DNA of 64,000 nucleotides from Pontibacter sp. FD36. Its GTDB lineage: Bacteria > Bacteroidota > Bacteroidia > Cytophagales > Hymenobacteraceae. This document shows, in pieces, positions 1-9,088 of the stretch (positions are counted from its first letter, which is position 1; each line of letters starts with the position of its first letter). Under the pieces are notes generated by a model. That model was not told the DNA's origin. It made no database searches and was given only the letters and a program-made list of their open reading frames with translations. The stretch lies in contig NZ_JADPMP010000010.1 of assembly GCF_015686655.1 (NCBI RefSeq), forward strand, positions 124,001 to 188,000, written 5' to 3'. The translations under genes were made by a program, and so were the position numbers.

Positions 1-827
1 TATACCTGCGTGAATTCCGCGCCCAAAAGAAAGATGATCGAGGTATAGTATACCCAAACCAGAATCAGTACGAGCGAGCCGGCAGCCCCGTAGGTATCGG
101 CCAGCGGGTCATGTTGAAAGTAAATGTTGAGGACGTACTTGCCCAGTGTAAACAGTATAGCTGTGACCACAGCGCCCACCCATACATTCGGCCAGCGAAT
201 TTTGGCGTCGGGCAGTACTTTGAAGATAGCTGCAAAAATAACGGTGGCAATGGCAATGGATACCAGTATGTTACCAATCGTAACCAGGTATACCGCTATA
301 CCTGACAGCTCCTGCCGCAGGTAATCGTAGACCAGGCCCAGCACCACATCAATCGAGAGCGAGACGAGCAGCAAAAACCCGAAACTGACTACCAGCGCCA
401 GCGACAGGATGCGCCCGAGTACCAGTTTCATAAGGCCTTTCTCTGTCTTTGCTTTCACCTTCCACATGGCATTGAGCGAGTCCTGCAGCGCTACAAACAC
501 GGTTGTCGCACTAAAGGCCATGACCAGCACGCCCACAATAGTCCCAATAGTACTTGACTCCGACTGGCTGGCATTTTCGATAATACTCTGGATCTGGGAT
601 GCGCTGTTGCGCCCCATAATACCGCCGACCTGGTTCACGACCTCCCCACGCACTGCATCCTGCCCAAAAGCAGCACCTGCAATCCGGATGGTGATGATCA
701 GGACGGCTGGCAGCGAGAAGATGGTATAAAAGCCAATGATCGCGGCGTAATCCAGCGGATTGTCGTCAAAGAACTTCTTAAAAGTTTGCTTGGTGAGTTC
801 CCAGGTTGTTTTAAGCTTTTTCTGCAT
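1..827 (-). CDS. YihY/BrkB family inner-membrane protein (partial, C-terminus off window)
   Basis: I translated this frame directly. It opens with ATG at 825-827 and stays open to base 1, giving about 275 residues with no stop, so the C-terminus lies outside the window. It has a basic N-terminus (MQKKLKTTW), then about six hydrophobic segments (near residues 28-50, 100-118, 140-165, 185-205, 220-240 and 250-270). The order of helices, the early YAAIIGFYTIFSLPA segment and a late GAAGSLVLILVWVYYTS segment are typical of the YihY/BrkB family, once called ribonuclease BN. The family's molecular function is unsettled; it is not an established nuclease. It lies 78 bases downstream of the methyltransferase gene on the same strand and may be cotranscribed with it. 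Confidence 0.85.
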   Translation of the reverse strand, partial: MQKKLKTTWELTKQTFKKFFDDNPLDYAAIIGFYTIFSLPAVLIITIRIAGAAFGQDAVRGEVVNQVGGIMGRNSASQIQSIIENASQSESSTIGTIVGVLVMAFSATTVFVALQDSLNAMWKVKAKTEKGLMKLVLGRILSLALVVSFGFLLLVSLSIDVVLGLVYDYLRQELSGIAVYLVTIGNILVSIAIATVIFAAIFKVLPDAKIRWPNVWVGAVVTAILFTLGKYVLNIYFQHDPLADTYGAAGSLVLILVWVYYTSIIFLLGAEFTQV

Positions 828-905
828 ACCTGCTTTCTGTTTCCCTTAAGTAATCCCATACGGCAAAGCGTACTCCAGGATTTGGGAAAGGCAGGTAGAG
901 CATGG

Positions 906-1625
906 CTAGGCAGGCTGAAGCACGAGTCGGGCCAGGTAGTTGCCATACTCGCCCTCATAAAGCTGCCCGAAGGTATAGCCATGGTCAGTAGCGTAGTCTT
1001 CCAGAATAGCAGGATCGATGAAAAGCCACCTGAACTCTCCGGTCTGATGCTCCTTGTAGCGCATATTATACAGCACCTCCCCATAGTAGCCCGCATTCAG
1101 ATCAAGCAGCACAGAGCCATCCTCCTCTTCAAACATGTAGAGTATGTCTGACGACTCGAGCAGAATCTGCCCACCCGGATTAAGAAGCGTTTTGGCATGC
1201 TCCAGGAAGCGCTCCAGCCCCTCCAGATCACCGGCTATACCTATTCCGTTCATCAGCAGCAGCAGCGTGTCGTAGCGCTCGCCACTAAGTTTAAAAATAT
1301 CCTGCTGCACTACCTGCCGTACACCTTGCGCCTGCATGGCCTGCACCGCTCCGGCTGACAAATCGAGCGCTGTTACATCAACCCCACGCTCTTGCAGCGC
1401 CAGGCTGTGGCAACCGGCCCCCGCGCCTACATCCAGTACACGTCCGTGGCAAGCCTCCAGCGCCAGCAGCTCGAGCCTCGGCATCCCATCGGGTGTGCGA
1501 AACAGGTAAGCTGCTCTTATCTCGTCATCTTCGGTCAGGTTACTTTCCACCACAATGCTTGCCTCAAGGTTTCCGGCCATAAAGTCCTGTATAGCAGCCC
1601 CCACCGGGTCATTTTTCATCTCCAT
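906..1625 (-). CDS. class I SAM-dependent methyltransferase
   Basis: A 239-residue cytosolic protein with a Rossmann methyltransferase fold. Motif I (VLDVGAGAG) is at residues 63-71, an acidic strand-2 end (TALDLSAG) follows near residue 86, and a motif IV-like LLLLMNGIGIAG segment lies near residue 125. These mark a SAM-binding small-molecule or protein methyltransferase; the acceptor cannot be told from sequence. A second in-frame ATG two codons downstream is an alternative start. It is upstream of the YihY-family gene on the same strand and divergent from the DinB gene, with 206 AT-rich bases between them. Confidence 0.85.
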   Translation of the reverse strand: MEMKNDPVGAAIQDFMAGNLEASIVVESNLTEDDEIRAAYLFRTPDGMPRLELLALEACHGRVLDVGAGAGCHSLALQERGVDVTALDLSAGAVQAMQAQGVRQVVQQDIFKLSGERYDTLLLLMNGIGIAGDLEGLERFLEHAKTLLNPGGQILLESSDILYMFEEEDGSVLLDLNAGYYGEVLYNMRYKEHQTGEFRWLFIDPAILEDYATDHGYTFGQLYEGEYGNYLARLVLQPA

Positions 1626-1831
1626 GCTGTCTGATTATTTTTTGCAAAGAAAAGAAATCTCTTTCTTTCTTTTTTTAAAGTTGAACTTATCCAATTATAT
1701 ATTTTACTCCATATTGAATCACCTGCCTAATTATCAGCCATTTAGAGATAAAAAAATAGCATACACCGTTGCATTAATCAGAAATTTATGTAGATTGGCA
1801 ATCAATAATCGACCTAGACCTGCGTTTACCT

Positions 1832-2395
1832 ATGAACACGACACTATTTAGCCACATTCAATTGATGAATCCCGTGCTTGAAAGCCGATACTTAAAACTG
1901 GAAGAGTCGCGCAACCGACTGATCGGCGAGCTTGAGGGCCTGGATGAAGAGCTCTTGAACCGGCCCGCCGCCACTGGTAAGTGGTCCATCAACCAGATTG
2001 TAGCTCACCTGATACAGGTAGAGCAACTGACCAATAGCTACATTCAGCGCAAAGTGCAGGAAGAAGAACTGGAGTCTGCCTCACTGGCGCATACACTCCG
2101 CTCTCTCTTGCTTCGTGTTGCACTTCATTCGGGCATGAAATTCAAGGCACCTGCCGCAGTCGCGAAAGTACCGGCACACGCAAGCCTGAACTCACTGCGC
2201 ATCCAGTGGGATGCTGCCCGCTATCAGCTCGAAGACACCCTGACGGAGCTTCCGCGTCCATTGTTGGATAAATGTGTTTTCCGCCATCCGTATGCAGGTA
2301 TGCTCACGATTACCCAAACACTGGCTTTTCTGCAGGACCACTTCGATCACCATGCCCGGCAAATTTCCCGCCTGCGGCAGCAGTGGCTAAATTAA
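1832..2395 (+). CDS. DinB family putative metal-dependent hydrolase
   Basis: A 187-residue protein with the DinB/YfiT four-helix-bundle pattern. The likely metal ligands are His59 in the NQIVAHLIQVE helix and the histidines near 170-174 in the DHFDHHARQ segment, matching the spaced three-histidine site of the superfamily. Bacterial members include thiol transferases and damage-inducible proteins of unknown role, so a specific reaction cannot be given. An in-frame ATG at 1865 (MNPVLESRY) is an alternative start that fits the usual family length better; no clear ribosome-binding site decides between them. It converges on the PhzF gene with 6 bases between stops. Confidence 0.8.
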   Translation: MNTTLFSHIQLMNPVLESRYLKLEESRNRLIGELEGLDEELLNRPAATGKWSINQIVAHLIQVEQLTNSYIQRKVQEEELESASLAHTLRSLLLRVALHSGMKFKAPAAVAKVPAHASLNSLRIQWDAARYQLEDTLTELPRPLLDKCVFRHPYAGMLTITQTLAFLQDHFDHHARQISRLRQQWLN

Positions 2396-2401
2396 CCAGA
2401 C

Positions 2402-3295
2402 CTAAAAATCTCCTAACTCCATCTGCCTGATCACAAGTCCGTGCCCCCCGGCACGCAAGCCTGTGATGTGTCCCTCTCCGTCAAGCTGCAGCATCACTTC
2501 GATCTGACTGGGTGACGGGTGGCGCATGTGATAACCCTGGTGTATCAGGAAATTTGGTTTTTGTATCTGCAGATAATCGTGCAGGTAGCAGGCAAGCGGT
2601 CCTGCTGCCATACCGGTGGCAGACTCTTCAGGTATACCATAGCTTGGGGCAAACATACGGGTATTTGCGTCAGCAAGCGATGTAGCCGTAGTGAATGTAT
2701 AGAAGCCTACCAAACCCGCCTTGTCCGAGACTGAGCGAACAAGCTCCTGATCCGGTTGCAGATGATGCAGGGTGCCCTCGTCAGGTATAGGCACCAGCAA
2801 AAAAGGAACTCCTGTGCTTGCAATGACGGGTACTGACGGAAAAGCGAAGCCCACCGGAAGCCCAAGCGCTGCGGCGATCAGCTGGGGATTGATAGCTGCA
2901 GTTTCAATGGGCGTATACTGCGGCGGCAGTTGCGCCTGGTATACCTTGCCTCCTTCAAAACTGATCTGACGTGGGCCTTCTATAGATTCTTTCACTGCGC
3001 TGCCGTTGAGCAGCAGCCCTTTCTTCCACAACAAACTGAAGGCAGCTACAGTCGCATGACCGCAGTGCGGAATCTGCTTTATTGGTGTATAAAACTCGAT
3101 TTTCACATCCCCTACATTGGAGGCTGATACAAAAGCTGTTTCTGAAAGCCCCAGCATGGCGGCTATCTTCTGGCGTCTTTCATGTGAAAGCTTGTCAGCA
3201 AAAAGTACGACACCAGCCGTGTTGCCTCCATTCGGCTGTTCTGTAAAAGCTTTGACAAGGTATAGCTCTGGTGTTAAGTTCTCTAGGTTGGCCAT
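2402..3295 (-). CDS. PhzF family isomerase/epimerase-like protein
   Basis: A 297-residue protein of the phenazine-biosynthesis PhzF superfamily, a diaminopimelate-epimerase-like fold. Family landmarks are present in order: PNGGNTAGVV near residues 21-30, the catalytic Glu52 in GLSETAFVS, an HCGHAT loop at 77-82, and the late EESATGMAAGPLA segment near residue 220. In PhzF the equivalent glutamate is the acid/base of an isomerisation. There is no phenazine pathway nearby, so this is one of the widespread homologues of unknown substrate. It is convergent with the DinB gene and lies 24 bases downstream of a lipoprotein gene on the same strand. Confidence 0.88.
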   Translation of the reverse strand: MANLENLTPELYLVKAFTEQPNGGNTAGVVLFADKLSHERRQKIAAMLGLSETAFVSASNVGDVKIEFYTPIKQIPHCGHATVAAFSLLWKKGLLLNGSAVKESIEGPRQISFEGGKVYQAQLPPQYTPIETAAINPQLIAAALGLPVGFAFPSVPVIASTGVPFLLVPIPDEGTLHHLQPDQELVRSVSDKAGLVGFYTFTTATSLADANTRMFAPSYGIPEESATGMAAGPLACYLHDYLQIQKPNFLIHQGYHMRHPSPSQIEVMLQLDGEGHITGLRAGGHGLVIRQMELGDF

Positions 3296-3319
3296 AGGGT
3301 GTTTGGGGTTATTAGCGTG

Positions 3320-3961
3320 TTACTCGTTGGCTGTTTCGCTTTCTTTCAAAGCGACAAATTCCATCTGAAGGGCTTTGATGCGCACTTCTGTTTCATCGGG
3401 CAGTTCGTCGAAAGCCTCTTTGCGCTGGTTCAGCTCATCCAGCACGGAGGCCGCCATGTTCCAGTCCTGCTGGTCCCAGGTTTTGTGTCGGGCCCGCACA
3501 TTGCTCATAAAGTTTTTATAGGCTTCTTCTACATTATCGGCACTCAGGGAGGTACCATTGGCATACTGTCCCAGCAGGTCGCGCTCCCACTTTGTTAGCT
3601 GGGCCTGATCAACTGCCAGCTTGTCGCGCTCTCTTTCACGGGCTTTGAAGTCGGCTTTGATCTGCTGATAGTCGGCCTTTAACTTCTCCGAGAAGCTTTC
3701 CTGCTTACGATCAAGCTCTTCCGTGCGGCGCTTAAAGTCTTCTTTTGTTCTTTTCCAGTCTTCTTCCGTTCGCTCTTCCAGTTTATTTGTCTGAGTATTC
3801 ACCCAAGACCGAAACTCGTTCACATCTCCTTCTATCTCCTGTTCGCGTGTGGCGGTGCAGGCACCGAGCATGGCGACAAAAAGTACAAAAGCACCCCACT
3901 TCAGCAGAGGGGTCCTAAATGAAGAAAACTGTAAAAAAGGCAAGCAAATATTTTTCATCAT
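3320..3961 (-). CDS. coiled-coil lipoprotein, DUF6565-like
   Basis: A 213-residue predicted lipoprotein. A hydrophobic segment ends in an AMLGAC lipobox with Cys35 as the lipidated residue, so the mature protein should be anchored in the periplasm or outer membrane. Residues 45-135 are highly charged with repeated DFKRRTEEL/DYQQIKADFK-like heptads, predicting a coiled coil. The C-terminal third (AYKNFM, DQQDWNMAASVLDELNQR) resembles the C-terminal part of the lipoprotein at 25076-25702, suggesting the two are distant paralogues. The 22 residues before the hydrophobic core are long for a signal peptide, so the true start may be internal. Function is unknown. Confidence 0.75.
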   Translation of the reverse strand: MMKNICLPFLQFSSFRTPLLKWGAFVLFVAMLGACTATREQEIEGDVNEFRSWVNTQTNKLEERTEEDWKRTKEDFKRRTEELDRKQESFSEKLKADYQQIKADFKARERERDKLAVDQAQLTKWERDLLGQYANGTSLSADNVEEAYKNFMSNVRARHKTWDQQDWNMAASVLDELNQRKEAFDELPDETEVRIKALQMEFVALKESETANE

Positions 3962-4385
3962 CCATTTGTTAATGATTTGATATCAAGTAGTTCCAATTGC
4001 CAGTATTTATCTCGAAAATATACTTACGTATTTAGACTGTTCAAAACTAATACCAAATATGGTTCGTATTTAGCAGTAGAAGATATTTATAATACAATTA
4101 AAAAACAATATACTAACATAAACAGATACTTAACAATTAAAATACCGGCTGCTTACTTTTAAGTGAAGCAGCAACAGCTAGAATAGCTTGCACTACGAGT
4201 ATGCGTTGAAAGGCACAAGTGTAGTGTAAGCTATTGCTTTTATATATACTTATCTGATAGAAATTCGGATAAGCTTCTCACAAACAATTCTGGCCACTTC
4301 CCCTCAGAAAAACAGGGATTAAAATACGCAGCTCTTTAACCAGACGCTAGTCCGATTACGTATGTTGCAGCGTGAAGCTAATCAT
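3962..4385. other. AT-rich intergenic region without a supported gene
   Basis: About 420 bases between the divergent lipoprotein and guanine deaminase genes. It is markedly AT-rich and has short open frames in the plus direction whose translations look random. I found no tRNA, no strong hairpin and no good TTTG/TAnnTTTG promoter pair here. Confidence 0.6.
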
Positions 4386-4862
4386 ATGACACAAGAACAG
4401 AAAAACTTTATGCGGGAAGCGATCAGGCTTTCTTTGGAGAAAATGGAAGCGGGTTTTGGCGGTCCTTTCGGGGCTGTCGTCGTGCGTGATGGGGAGATCA
4501 TTGCCCGTGGGTACAACAATGTGCTGGCCACCAATGACCCGACTGCCCATGCCGAGGTAGATGCTATACGCAAAGCCTGTCAGGCGCTCGGCACTTTTCA
4601 ACTGACTAATTGCGAGCTGTACACTAGTTGTGAGCCCTGTCCCATGTGCCTGGGCGCCATTTACTGGGCCCGCCCCCGTAAGGTATACTATGCCAACTCC
4701 AAAGCCGATGCGGCTGCAGTGGGCTTTGATGATCAGTTCATTTACGACGAAATAGACAAAGATGCGCCAGACCGTTTTATCCCGATGGAACAGATGCTTC
4801 GGGAAGAAGCACAGGAGGCATTCAGGCGCTGGGCCGACAAAGAAAACAAGCAGGTATACTGA
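4386..4862 (+). CDS. guaD: guanine deaminase (cytidine-deaminase-fold nucleoside deaminase)
   Basis: A 158-residue zinc hydrolase that should convert guanine to xanthine plus ammonia in purine salvage. The zinc site is complete: His55 and proton-shuttling Glu57 in DPTAHAEV, and Cys85/Cys88 in SCEPCPMCLG. The following AIYWARP segment, the GFDDQFIYDEID stretch and the aromatic C-terminal tail (ending KQVY) match the Bacillus GuaD type rather than TadA. ATG at 4386 is preferred because the protein then aligns with family N-termini; an in-frame ATG at 4362 adds eight unlikely residues. The gene is monocistronic, closed by a strong hairpin, and converges on ffh. Confidence 0.88.
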   Translation: MTQEQKNFMREAIRLSLEKMEAGFGGPFGAVVVRDGEIIARGYNNVLATNDPTAHAEVDAIRKACQALGTFQLTNCELYTSCEPCPMCLGAIYWARPRKVYYANSKADAAAVGFDDQFIYDEIDKDAPDRFIPMEQMLREEAQEAFRRWADKENKQVY

Positions 4863-4889
4863 AACTTCAGACAGATTGCTCCTAAAATA

Positions 4890-4923
4890 AAACGGGCTGC
4901 GCTATTAATAGCGCAGCCCGTTT
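4890..4923. terminator. perfect 17-bp palindrome, bidirectional terminator between guaD and ffh
   Basis: Two perfectly complementary 17-base arms (4890-4906 and 4907-4923) with a GC-rich core and A-rich/T-rich flanks sit between two convergent stop codons. This is the expected shape of a factor-independent terminator serving both genes. Confidence 0.85.
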
Positions 4924-4942
4924 GCTGTATTTCCAGAATCGA

Positions 4943-6283
4943 TTAGCGACGACCGCCCATCATCTTAGCAAGGTTGGCCATACCGCCTTTGGTACCGGCC
5001 ATCTTGTTCATGGAGCGCATCATCTTGCGCATGTCGTTGAACTGCTTCATCAGGTTGTTCACCTGCGTAATATCCGTACCTGAACCCTTCGCGATACGGG
5101 CACGGCGGCTGCCGCTGATCATGTCCGGGTTCTCACGCTCCTGCGGCGTCATCGATTTGATGATCGCTTCGATCGGCTTAAAGGCTCCTTCATCGATCTC
5201 CACATCTTTCAAGGCTTTGCCAACACCCGGGATCATGCCTACGAGATCCTTGATATCACCCATCTTCTTGATCTGCTCGAGTTGGGTCAGGAAGTCATCG
5301 AAGTTGAATTGGTTCTTGCGGATCTTCTTGTTGATGCGCTTCGCCTCGTCCTCGTCAAAGGCCTGCTGCGCACGCTCCACGAGGGAGATTACGTCACCCA
5401 TGCCGAGGATACGCTGGGCCATACGATCCGGGTAGAACAGGTCCAGAGCTTCCATCTTTTCACCCGTTGAGATGAACTTGATCGGCTTCTCTACTACCGC
5501 ACGAATCGAAAGGGCAGCACCACCGCGGGAGTCACCGTCGAGCTTGGTGAGCACCACGCCGTCGAAGTTGATGCGCTCGTTGAAGGTCTTGGCAGTGTTC
5601 ACCGCATCCTGTCCCGTCATGGAGTCTACCACGAACAGGGTTTCAGTTGGCTTCACGGCCGCCTTGATCTCAGCTATTTCTTTCATCATCGCCTCGTCCA
5701 CGGCCAAACGACCGGCGGTGTCAATGATGACTACTTTCTTGTTTGTCTTCTTGGCGTGGGCAACGGCGTTGAGAGCAATCTGAACCGGATTCTTGTTTTC
5801 CAGTTCGGTATAAGCCTCTACTCCTACCTGCTCGGCCAGTACCTGCAGCTGGTTGATCGCAGCCGGACGGTATACGTCGCAGGCGGCCACCATTACGCTA
5901 CGGCCCTGCTTTTTGAGGTAGTTGGCCAGCTTGCCAGTAAAGGTAGTTTTACCAGAACCCTGCAGACCCGCGATCAGGATGATGGCTGGCTCGCCTTTCA
6001 GGTTGATGTCCTGCTTCTGGCCACCCATCAGCTCTGTCAGCTCCTCGTACACGATCTTCACCATCAACTGGCCCGGAGACACAGCGATGAGAACGTCGCG
6101 GCCCATGGCCTCGTCTTTGATCTTGTCGGTTACTGTTTTGGCTACTTTATAGTTCACGTCGGCGTCCACCAGGGCACGGCGTACCTCTTTGATGGTGGCA
6201 GCTACGTTGATTTCTGTGATGCTTCCCTGGCCTTTGAGGGTTTTAAAGGCGCGGTCTAGTTTGTTACTTAAATTATCAAACAT
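4943..6283 (-). CDS. ffh: signal recognition particle GTPase Ffh
   Basis: A 446-residue SRP54 homologue that binds signal sequences and SRP RNA and delivers ribosomes to FtsY at the membrane. The N domain (1-95) is followed by the G domain with P-loop GLQGSGKT at 106-113, DVYRPAA at 136-142, DTAGR at 188-192 and TKLDGD near 247. The methionine-rich M domain starts near residue 325, contains the SGSRRARIAKGSG RNA-binding segment and ends in a Met/Lys-rich tail. Length is normal. Its RNA partner gene is also in the window at 27660-27756. A TAGTTTTG promoter element lies 24 bases upstream of the start. The AGGTATAG word common elsewhere is absent from this gene. Confidence 0.97.
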   Translation of the reverse strand: MFDNLSNKLDRAFKTLKGQGSITEINVAATIKEVRRALVDADVNYKVAKTVTDKIKDEAMGRDVLIAVSPGQLMVKIVYEELTELMGGQKQDINLKGEPAIILIAGLQGSGKTTFTGKLANYLKKQGRSVMVAACDVYRPAAINQLQVLAEQVGVEAYTELENKNPVQIALNAVAHAKKTNKKVVIIDTAGRLAVDEAMMKEIAEIKAAVKPTETLFVVDSMTGQDAVNTAKTFNERINFDGVVLTKLDGDSRGGAALSIRAVVEKPIKFISTGEKMEALDLFYPDRMAQRILGMGDVISLVERAQQAFDEDEAKRINKKIRKNQFNFDDFLTQLEQIKKMGDIKDLVGMIPGVGKALKDVEIDEGAFKPIEAIIKSMTPQERENPDMISGSRRARIAKGSGTDITQVNNLMKQFNDMRKMMRSMNKMAGTKGGMANLAKMMGGRR

Positions 6284-6306
6284 CTCTCTAATTCTGGATT
6301 TACCTA

Positions 6307-6314
6307 CAAAACTA
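6307..6314 (-). promoter_or_regulatory. -7 promoter element of ffh (TAGTTTTG)
   Basis: On the minus strand this reads TAGTTTTG, matching the Bacteroidota TAnnTTTG element, 23 bases before the ffh ATG. I see no clear TTTG at -33. Confidence 0.5.
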
Positions 6315-6339
6315 AGGAATATCAGGAATAGTTGCTATA

Positions 6340-6606
6340 GTAATGATGAATGGGTAATGATTAATGAGTAATGGTGAATGAATAATGATGAATGATGAGT
6401 AATGGTGAATAGATAGGTAAAAGGAAAAATGGGTGCCGAATGGGGTGACGAGCTTAGGGCCGTTGTTTTTTTGCTTAGGCTGTAATCTGTAAGCGAACCT
6501 ATTTCGTTGATTAGCCGAATACAGCCATATTGAATCATGCTGCATTAATGTTTACATATGGCCACAACTCATTATTCATTCGTCATTAATCATTAAGCAT
6601 CATTCG
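6340..6606. repeat. low-complexity inverted intergenic tract (AATGATTAATGA family)
   Basis: The left part (6340-6412) is built of imperfect AATGATGAATGG/AATGATTAATGA words. The right part (6567-6606) is the reverse-complement type (ATTATTCATTCGTCATTAATCATTA). About 150 unique bases lie between them. The same sequence family recurs at 15841-15943, 26654-26792 and 41363-41444. No coding potential. Confidence 0.7.
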
Positions 6607-6607
6607 T

Positions 6608-6615
6608 TATCTTTG
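6608..6615 (+). promoter_or_regulatory. -7 promoter element (TATCTTTG) of the GT4 gene
   Basis: TATCTTTG matches TAnnTTTG exactly and lies 26 bases before the TTG start of the glycosyltransferase gene. The -33 TTTG is not evident because the upstream DNA is the low-complexity tract. Confidence 0.5.
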
Positions 6616-6641
6616 GGAAAGAAGTTATTCTACTGATCGCT

Positions 6642-7979
6642 TTGGAAAAAACAGACCAGATCAATTTACTATACATCTCCTACTACTGGCCCCCTTCAGG
6701 CGGGCCGGGCGTGCAGCGTGGACTCAAGTTTTGCAAATATCTGCCACAGGCGGGTGTGCGGCCAAGTGTGTTAACCGTAGATGAGCGGCAAGCCTCTTAC
6801 CCGGTGCTGGATCACACGTTTGCAAGGGAAGTACCCGAAGGTACAGCCGTATATCGCACTGCTACCTCAGAGCCTTTTGAGTATTACAAAAAACTTTCCG
6901 GCAAGAAAGAAATACCTTATAGTGGCTTTGCCAACGAAGAAGCTAAAACTGGCTTCCTGGATAAGGTTTTCAAATTTGTGCGCGGTAACCTGTTTATACC
7001 GGATGCCCGTGTGGGTTGGAACAAGCATGCCCTCAAAAAGGCCGGCGAGCTGCTGCAGAACGACCAGTTTCAGGCGATCCTGACAACCAGCCCTCCTCAT
7101 TCCACCCAGTTGATCGGATTGAAGCTGAAAGAAAAATATGGCCTGCCCTGGGTAGCGGACTTACGCGACCCCTGGACGAACATTCACTACTACGACCAGC
7201 TTTACCATACCCCAATCGCCAAGCGCATCGATAAGAAATACGAGTTGCAGGTGCTCGAGAAGGCCGATGCTGTGGTTGTGACCAGTGAGGACACGAAACG
7301 GCTTTTTCTGAATAAGCCGGTAAATATAAATCCGGATAAGATCCATGTAATCCCGAACGGGTATGATGAGGATGACTTTATATACCCTTCTACGCCGCCT
7401 CAGGACGAGTTTCTAATCACCTATACCGGTACGATCACAGAGAACTATAACATTGATGTGTTTCTGAAGGCGCTTGCGCACCTGAGGTCCGTTAACACCG
7501 ACATTAACTATAAACTGCGTTTTGTGGGTAAAGCGTCGGAGGGTGTGAAGCAGCGTATCCGGAAGGCCGGACTGGAAGGTATAACGGAGTTTGTGCCGCA
7601 TGTGCCCCACAACGAAGCCATCAAGTACCTGATGGAAAGCACCATGCTGCTGATGGCTATAGCTGATGTGCCTGCTGTGTATTCCAATGTGCCGGGCAAG
7701 TTGTTTGAGTACCTGGCGTCGAACAAACCGATCGTTTGCCTCGGTCCTGTGCACTCCGACACCGACCGCATCATTGACGAATGCGGTGCCGGCCGCCTGT
7801 TCCACTACACGGCCTACGAGCTAATGCTTGACCACATGATGCTGATGAGCAAAGCCTGGTCCATCAACCCTAACCTTGACCTGCCCTACATCAACCATTC
7901 TCAGTTTTCGAGAAGGGCCCTGACGGAGAAGCTGGCCAAGGTGGTAAAACGGTTGGTAGTAATGGCTGCTAAGGTTTAG
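6642..7979 (+). CDS. GT-B glycosyltransferase, family 4-like
   Basis: A 445-residue protein that should transfer a sugar from a nucleotide-sugar donor in surface glycan synthesis at the cytoplasmic face of the membrane. The N-terminal domain begins NLLYISYYWPPSGGPGVQR, the usual acceptor-side glycine-rich loop; the C-terminal donor domain shows VIPNGYDEDDF near residue 235 and the KLFEYLASNKPIV E-x7-like segment near residue 350. The start codon appears to be TTG at 6642, since no ATG fits before the conserved first strand. It is convergent with a lipoprotein gene. The pseudaminic-acid cluster is 7 kb away, so a link is possible but unproven. Confidence 0.85.
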   Translation: MEKTDQINLLYISYYWPPSGGPGVQRGLKFCKYLPQAGVRPSVLTVDERQASYPVLDHTFAREVPEGTAVYRTATSEPFEYYKKLSGKKEIPYSGFANEEAKTGFLDKVFKFVRGNLFIPDARVGWNKHALKKAGELLQNDQFQAILTTSPPHSTQLIGLKLKEKYGLPWVADLRDPWTNIHYYDQLYHTPIAKRIDKKYELQVLEKADAVVVTSEDTKRLFLNKPVNINPDKIHVIPNGYDEDDFIYPSTPPQDEFLITYTGTITENYNIDVFLKALAHLRSVNTDINYKLRFVGKASEGVKQRIRKAGLEGITEFVPHVPHNEAIKYLMESTMLLMAIADVPAVYSNVPGKLFEYLASNKPIVCLGPVHSDTDRIIDECGAGRLFHYTAYELMLDHMMLMSKAWSINPNLDLPYINHSQFSRRALTEKLAKVVKRLVVMAAKV

Positions 7980-7984
7980 TCATC

Positions 7985-8860
7985 TTACCAGTCTACTGTA
8001 ACGGGTCTGAATTCATCAACTACATAGGAAATTAATATTTCTCTGTTATCAATAACCTTGATGACGTGGCGGGTTGTTCTTAAATTAAGAAAAACGGAGT
8101 CAGCAGCTGTGGGCATACCTAAAGCTGATTGTGAGAGGCTTGCAATCCTTTCTTTCGTTACAGTGAAAGATGTTTCACCAGGTTTTACTAAATAGCCGAT
8201 TTGTCGAGTCCGATTAATAGAGGGTGATGAAAGGACTTTACCTATGCCTTCTTTAGGGACAATTAACAGACCGACTATAATGCTGTCTTTTACAGAATTT
8301 CTTTCGAATTGAAACTTGATATCTTCATCAAATGAAATACGCGAAGGTACTGCATGCCATTTAGCAGCTTTCGGAACATCAGTCATCTCCACCCTGTACC
8401 CCTTACTCTTATCATTATTTAAGTACTCCCATTTCAAATTTCTCACCTCATGCTGGTTCCCATATAAGTTCCAGGATGTAGAGGGTTTCGAAGAGTCGCA
8501 GGTACTATTAATATAGGTCTCGGTGCACATGGGCTGCCCGTTTATTTTGCTGCTTTGAAGCGGGACATGTGGCCCATTGGTATCCTTCCCGAAATATGAG
8601 GCCATGAAGTACCCTTTATCAATCGTAAATTGAGAAGGTGGGCCAGATGTAAAGAAATGATTTTCCACGTATCTGAAAATCCCATCAACTTCATCATATT
8701 TACTAGATTTAACAGGCTTATCAGTGGTGTTGGCATCTATTACAACATAATCTACTTCTTCCTGAATAGGTATAGCTATATCGTCTTTGTCGGAATTGCA
8801 GCTAAAGAACATGAACGTAAAGCCAGCCAGGATTAGGCAAGATCTGTAAAGTTGCTTCAT
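7985..8860 (-). CDS. hypothetical secreted lipoprotein
   Basis: A 291-residue protein with a type II signal peptide: hydrophobic residues 8-20 end in FMFFSC with Cys21 as the lipidation site, followed by an Asp-rich stretch (NSDKDD) often seen in surface-exposed Bacteroidota lipoproteins. I recognise no domain in the rest, which has scattered beta-rich segments and a few cysteines. Codon use is more AT-rich than in neighbouring metabolic genes, consistent with an accessory gene. It is convergent with the glycosyltransferase gene, separated by 5 bases. Function unknown. Confidence 0.75.
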   Translation of the reverse strand: MKQLYRSCLILAGFTFMFFSCNSDKDDIAIPIQEEVDYVVIDANTTDKPVKSSKYDEVDGIFRYVENHFFTSGPPSQFTIDKGYFMASYFGKDTNGPHVPLQSSKINGQPMCTETYINSTCDSSKPSTSWNLYGNQHEVRNLKWEYLNNDKSKGYRVEMTDVPKAAKWHAVPSRISFDEDIKFQFERNSVKDSIIVGLLIVPKEGIGKVLSSPSINRTRQIGYLVKPGETSFTVTKERIASLSQSALGMPTAADSVFLNLRTTRHVIKVIDNREILISYVVDEFRPVTVDW

Positions 8861-9088
8861 GATTTAAGTTTTTTAAAGATGGGACGTTAAATACAAGGTA
8901 TTCATTATATTCTATACCAGCAATTACTGTTCCATTATTCATTGGCAAAGTATAATTATTCATCAAACCTGTTCGTCACATCACAGCTTACTAATCCAGG
9001 AAAAGCCTACCGTTATGTTGAAACAATTTATATGCTGTTCTCAGATGGATGTGCCGATTAGTGATACGATAATCCATCATATAGATAT

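Noticed and set aside
4362..4385. Upstream ATG for guanine deaminase
   Set aside because: Adds eight residues not present in the family and has no better ribosome-binding site.
6340..6412. CRISPR array or true tandem repeat
   Set aside because: The words are imperfect and irregularly spaced with no unique spacers of constant length.
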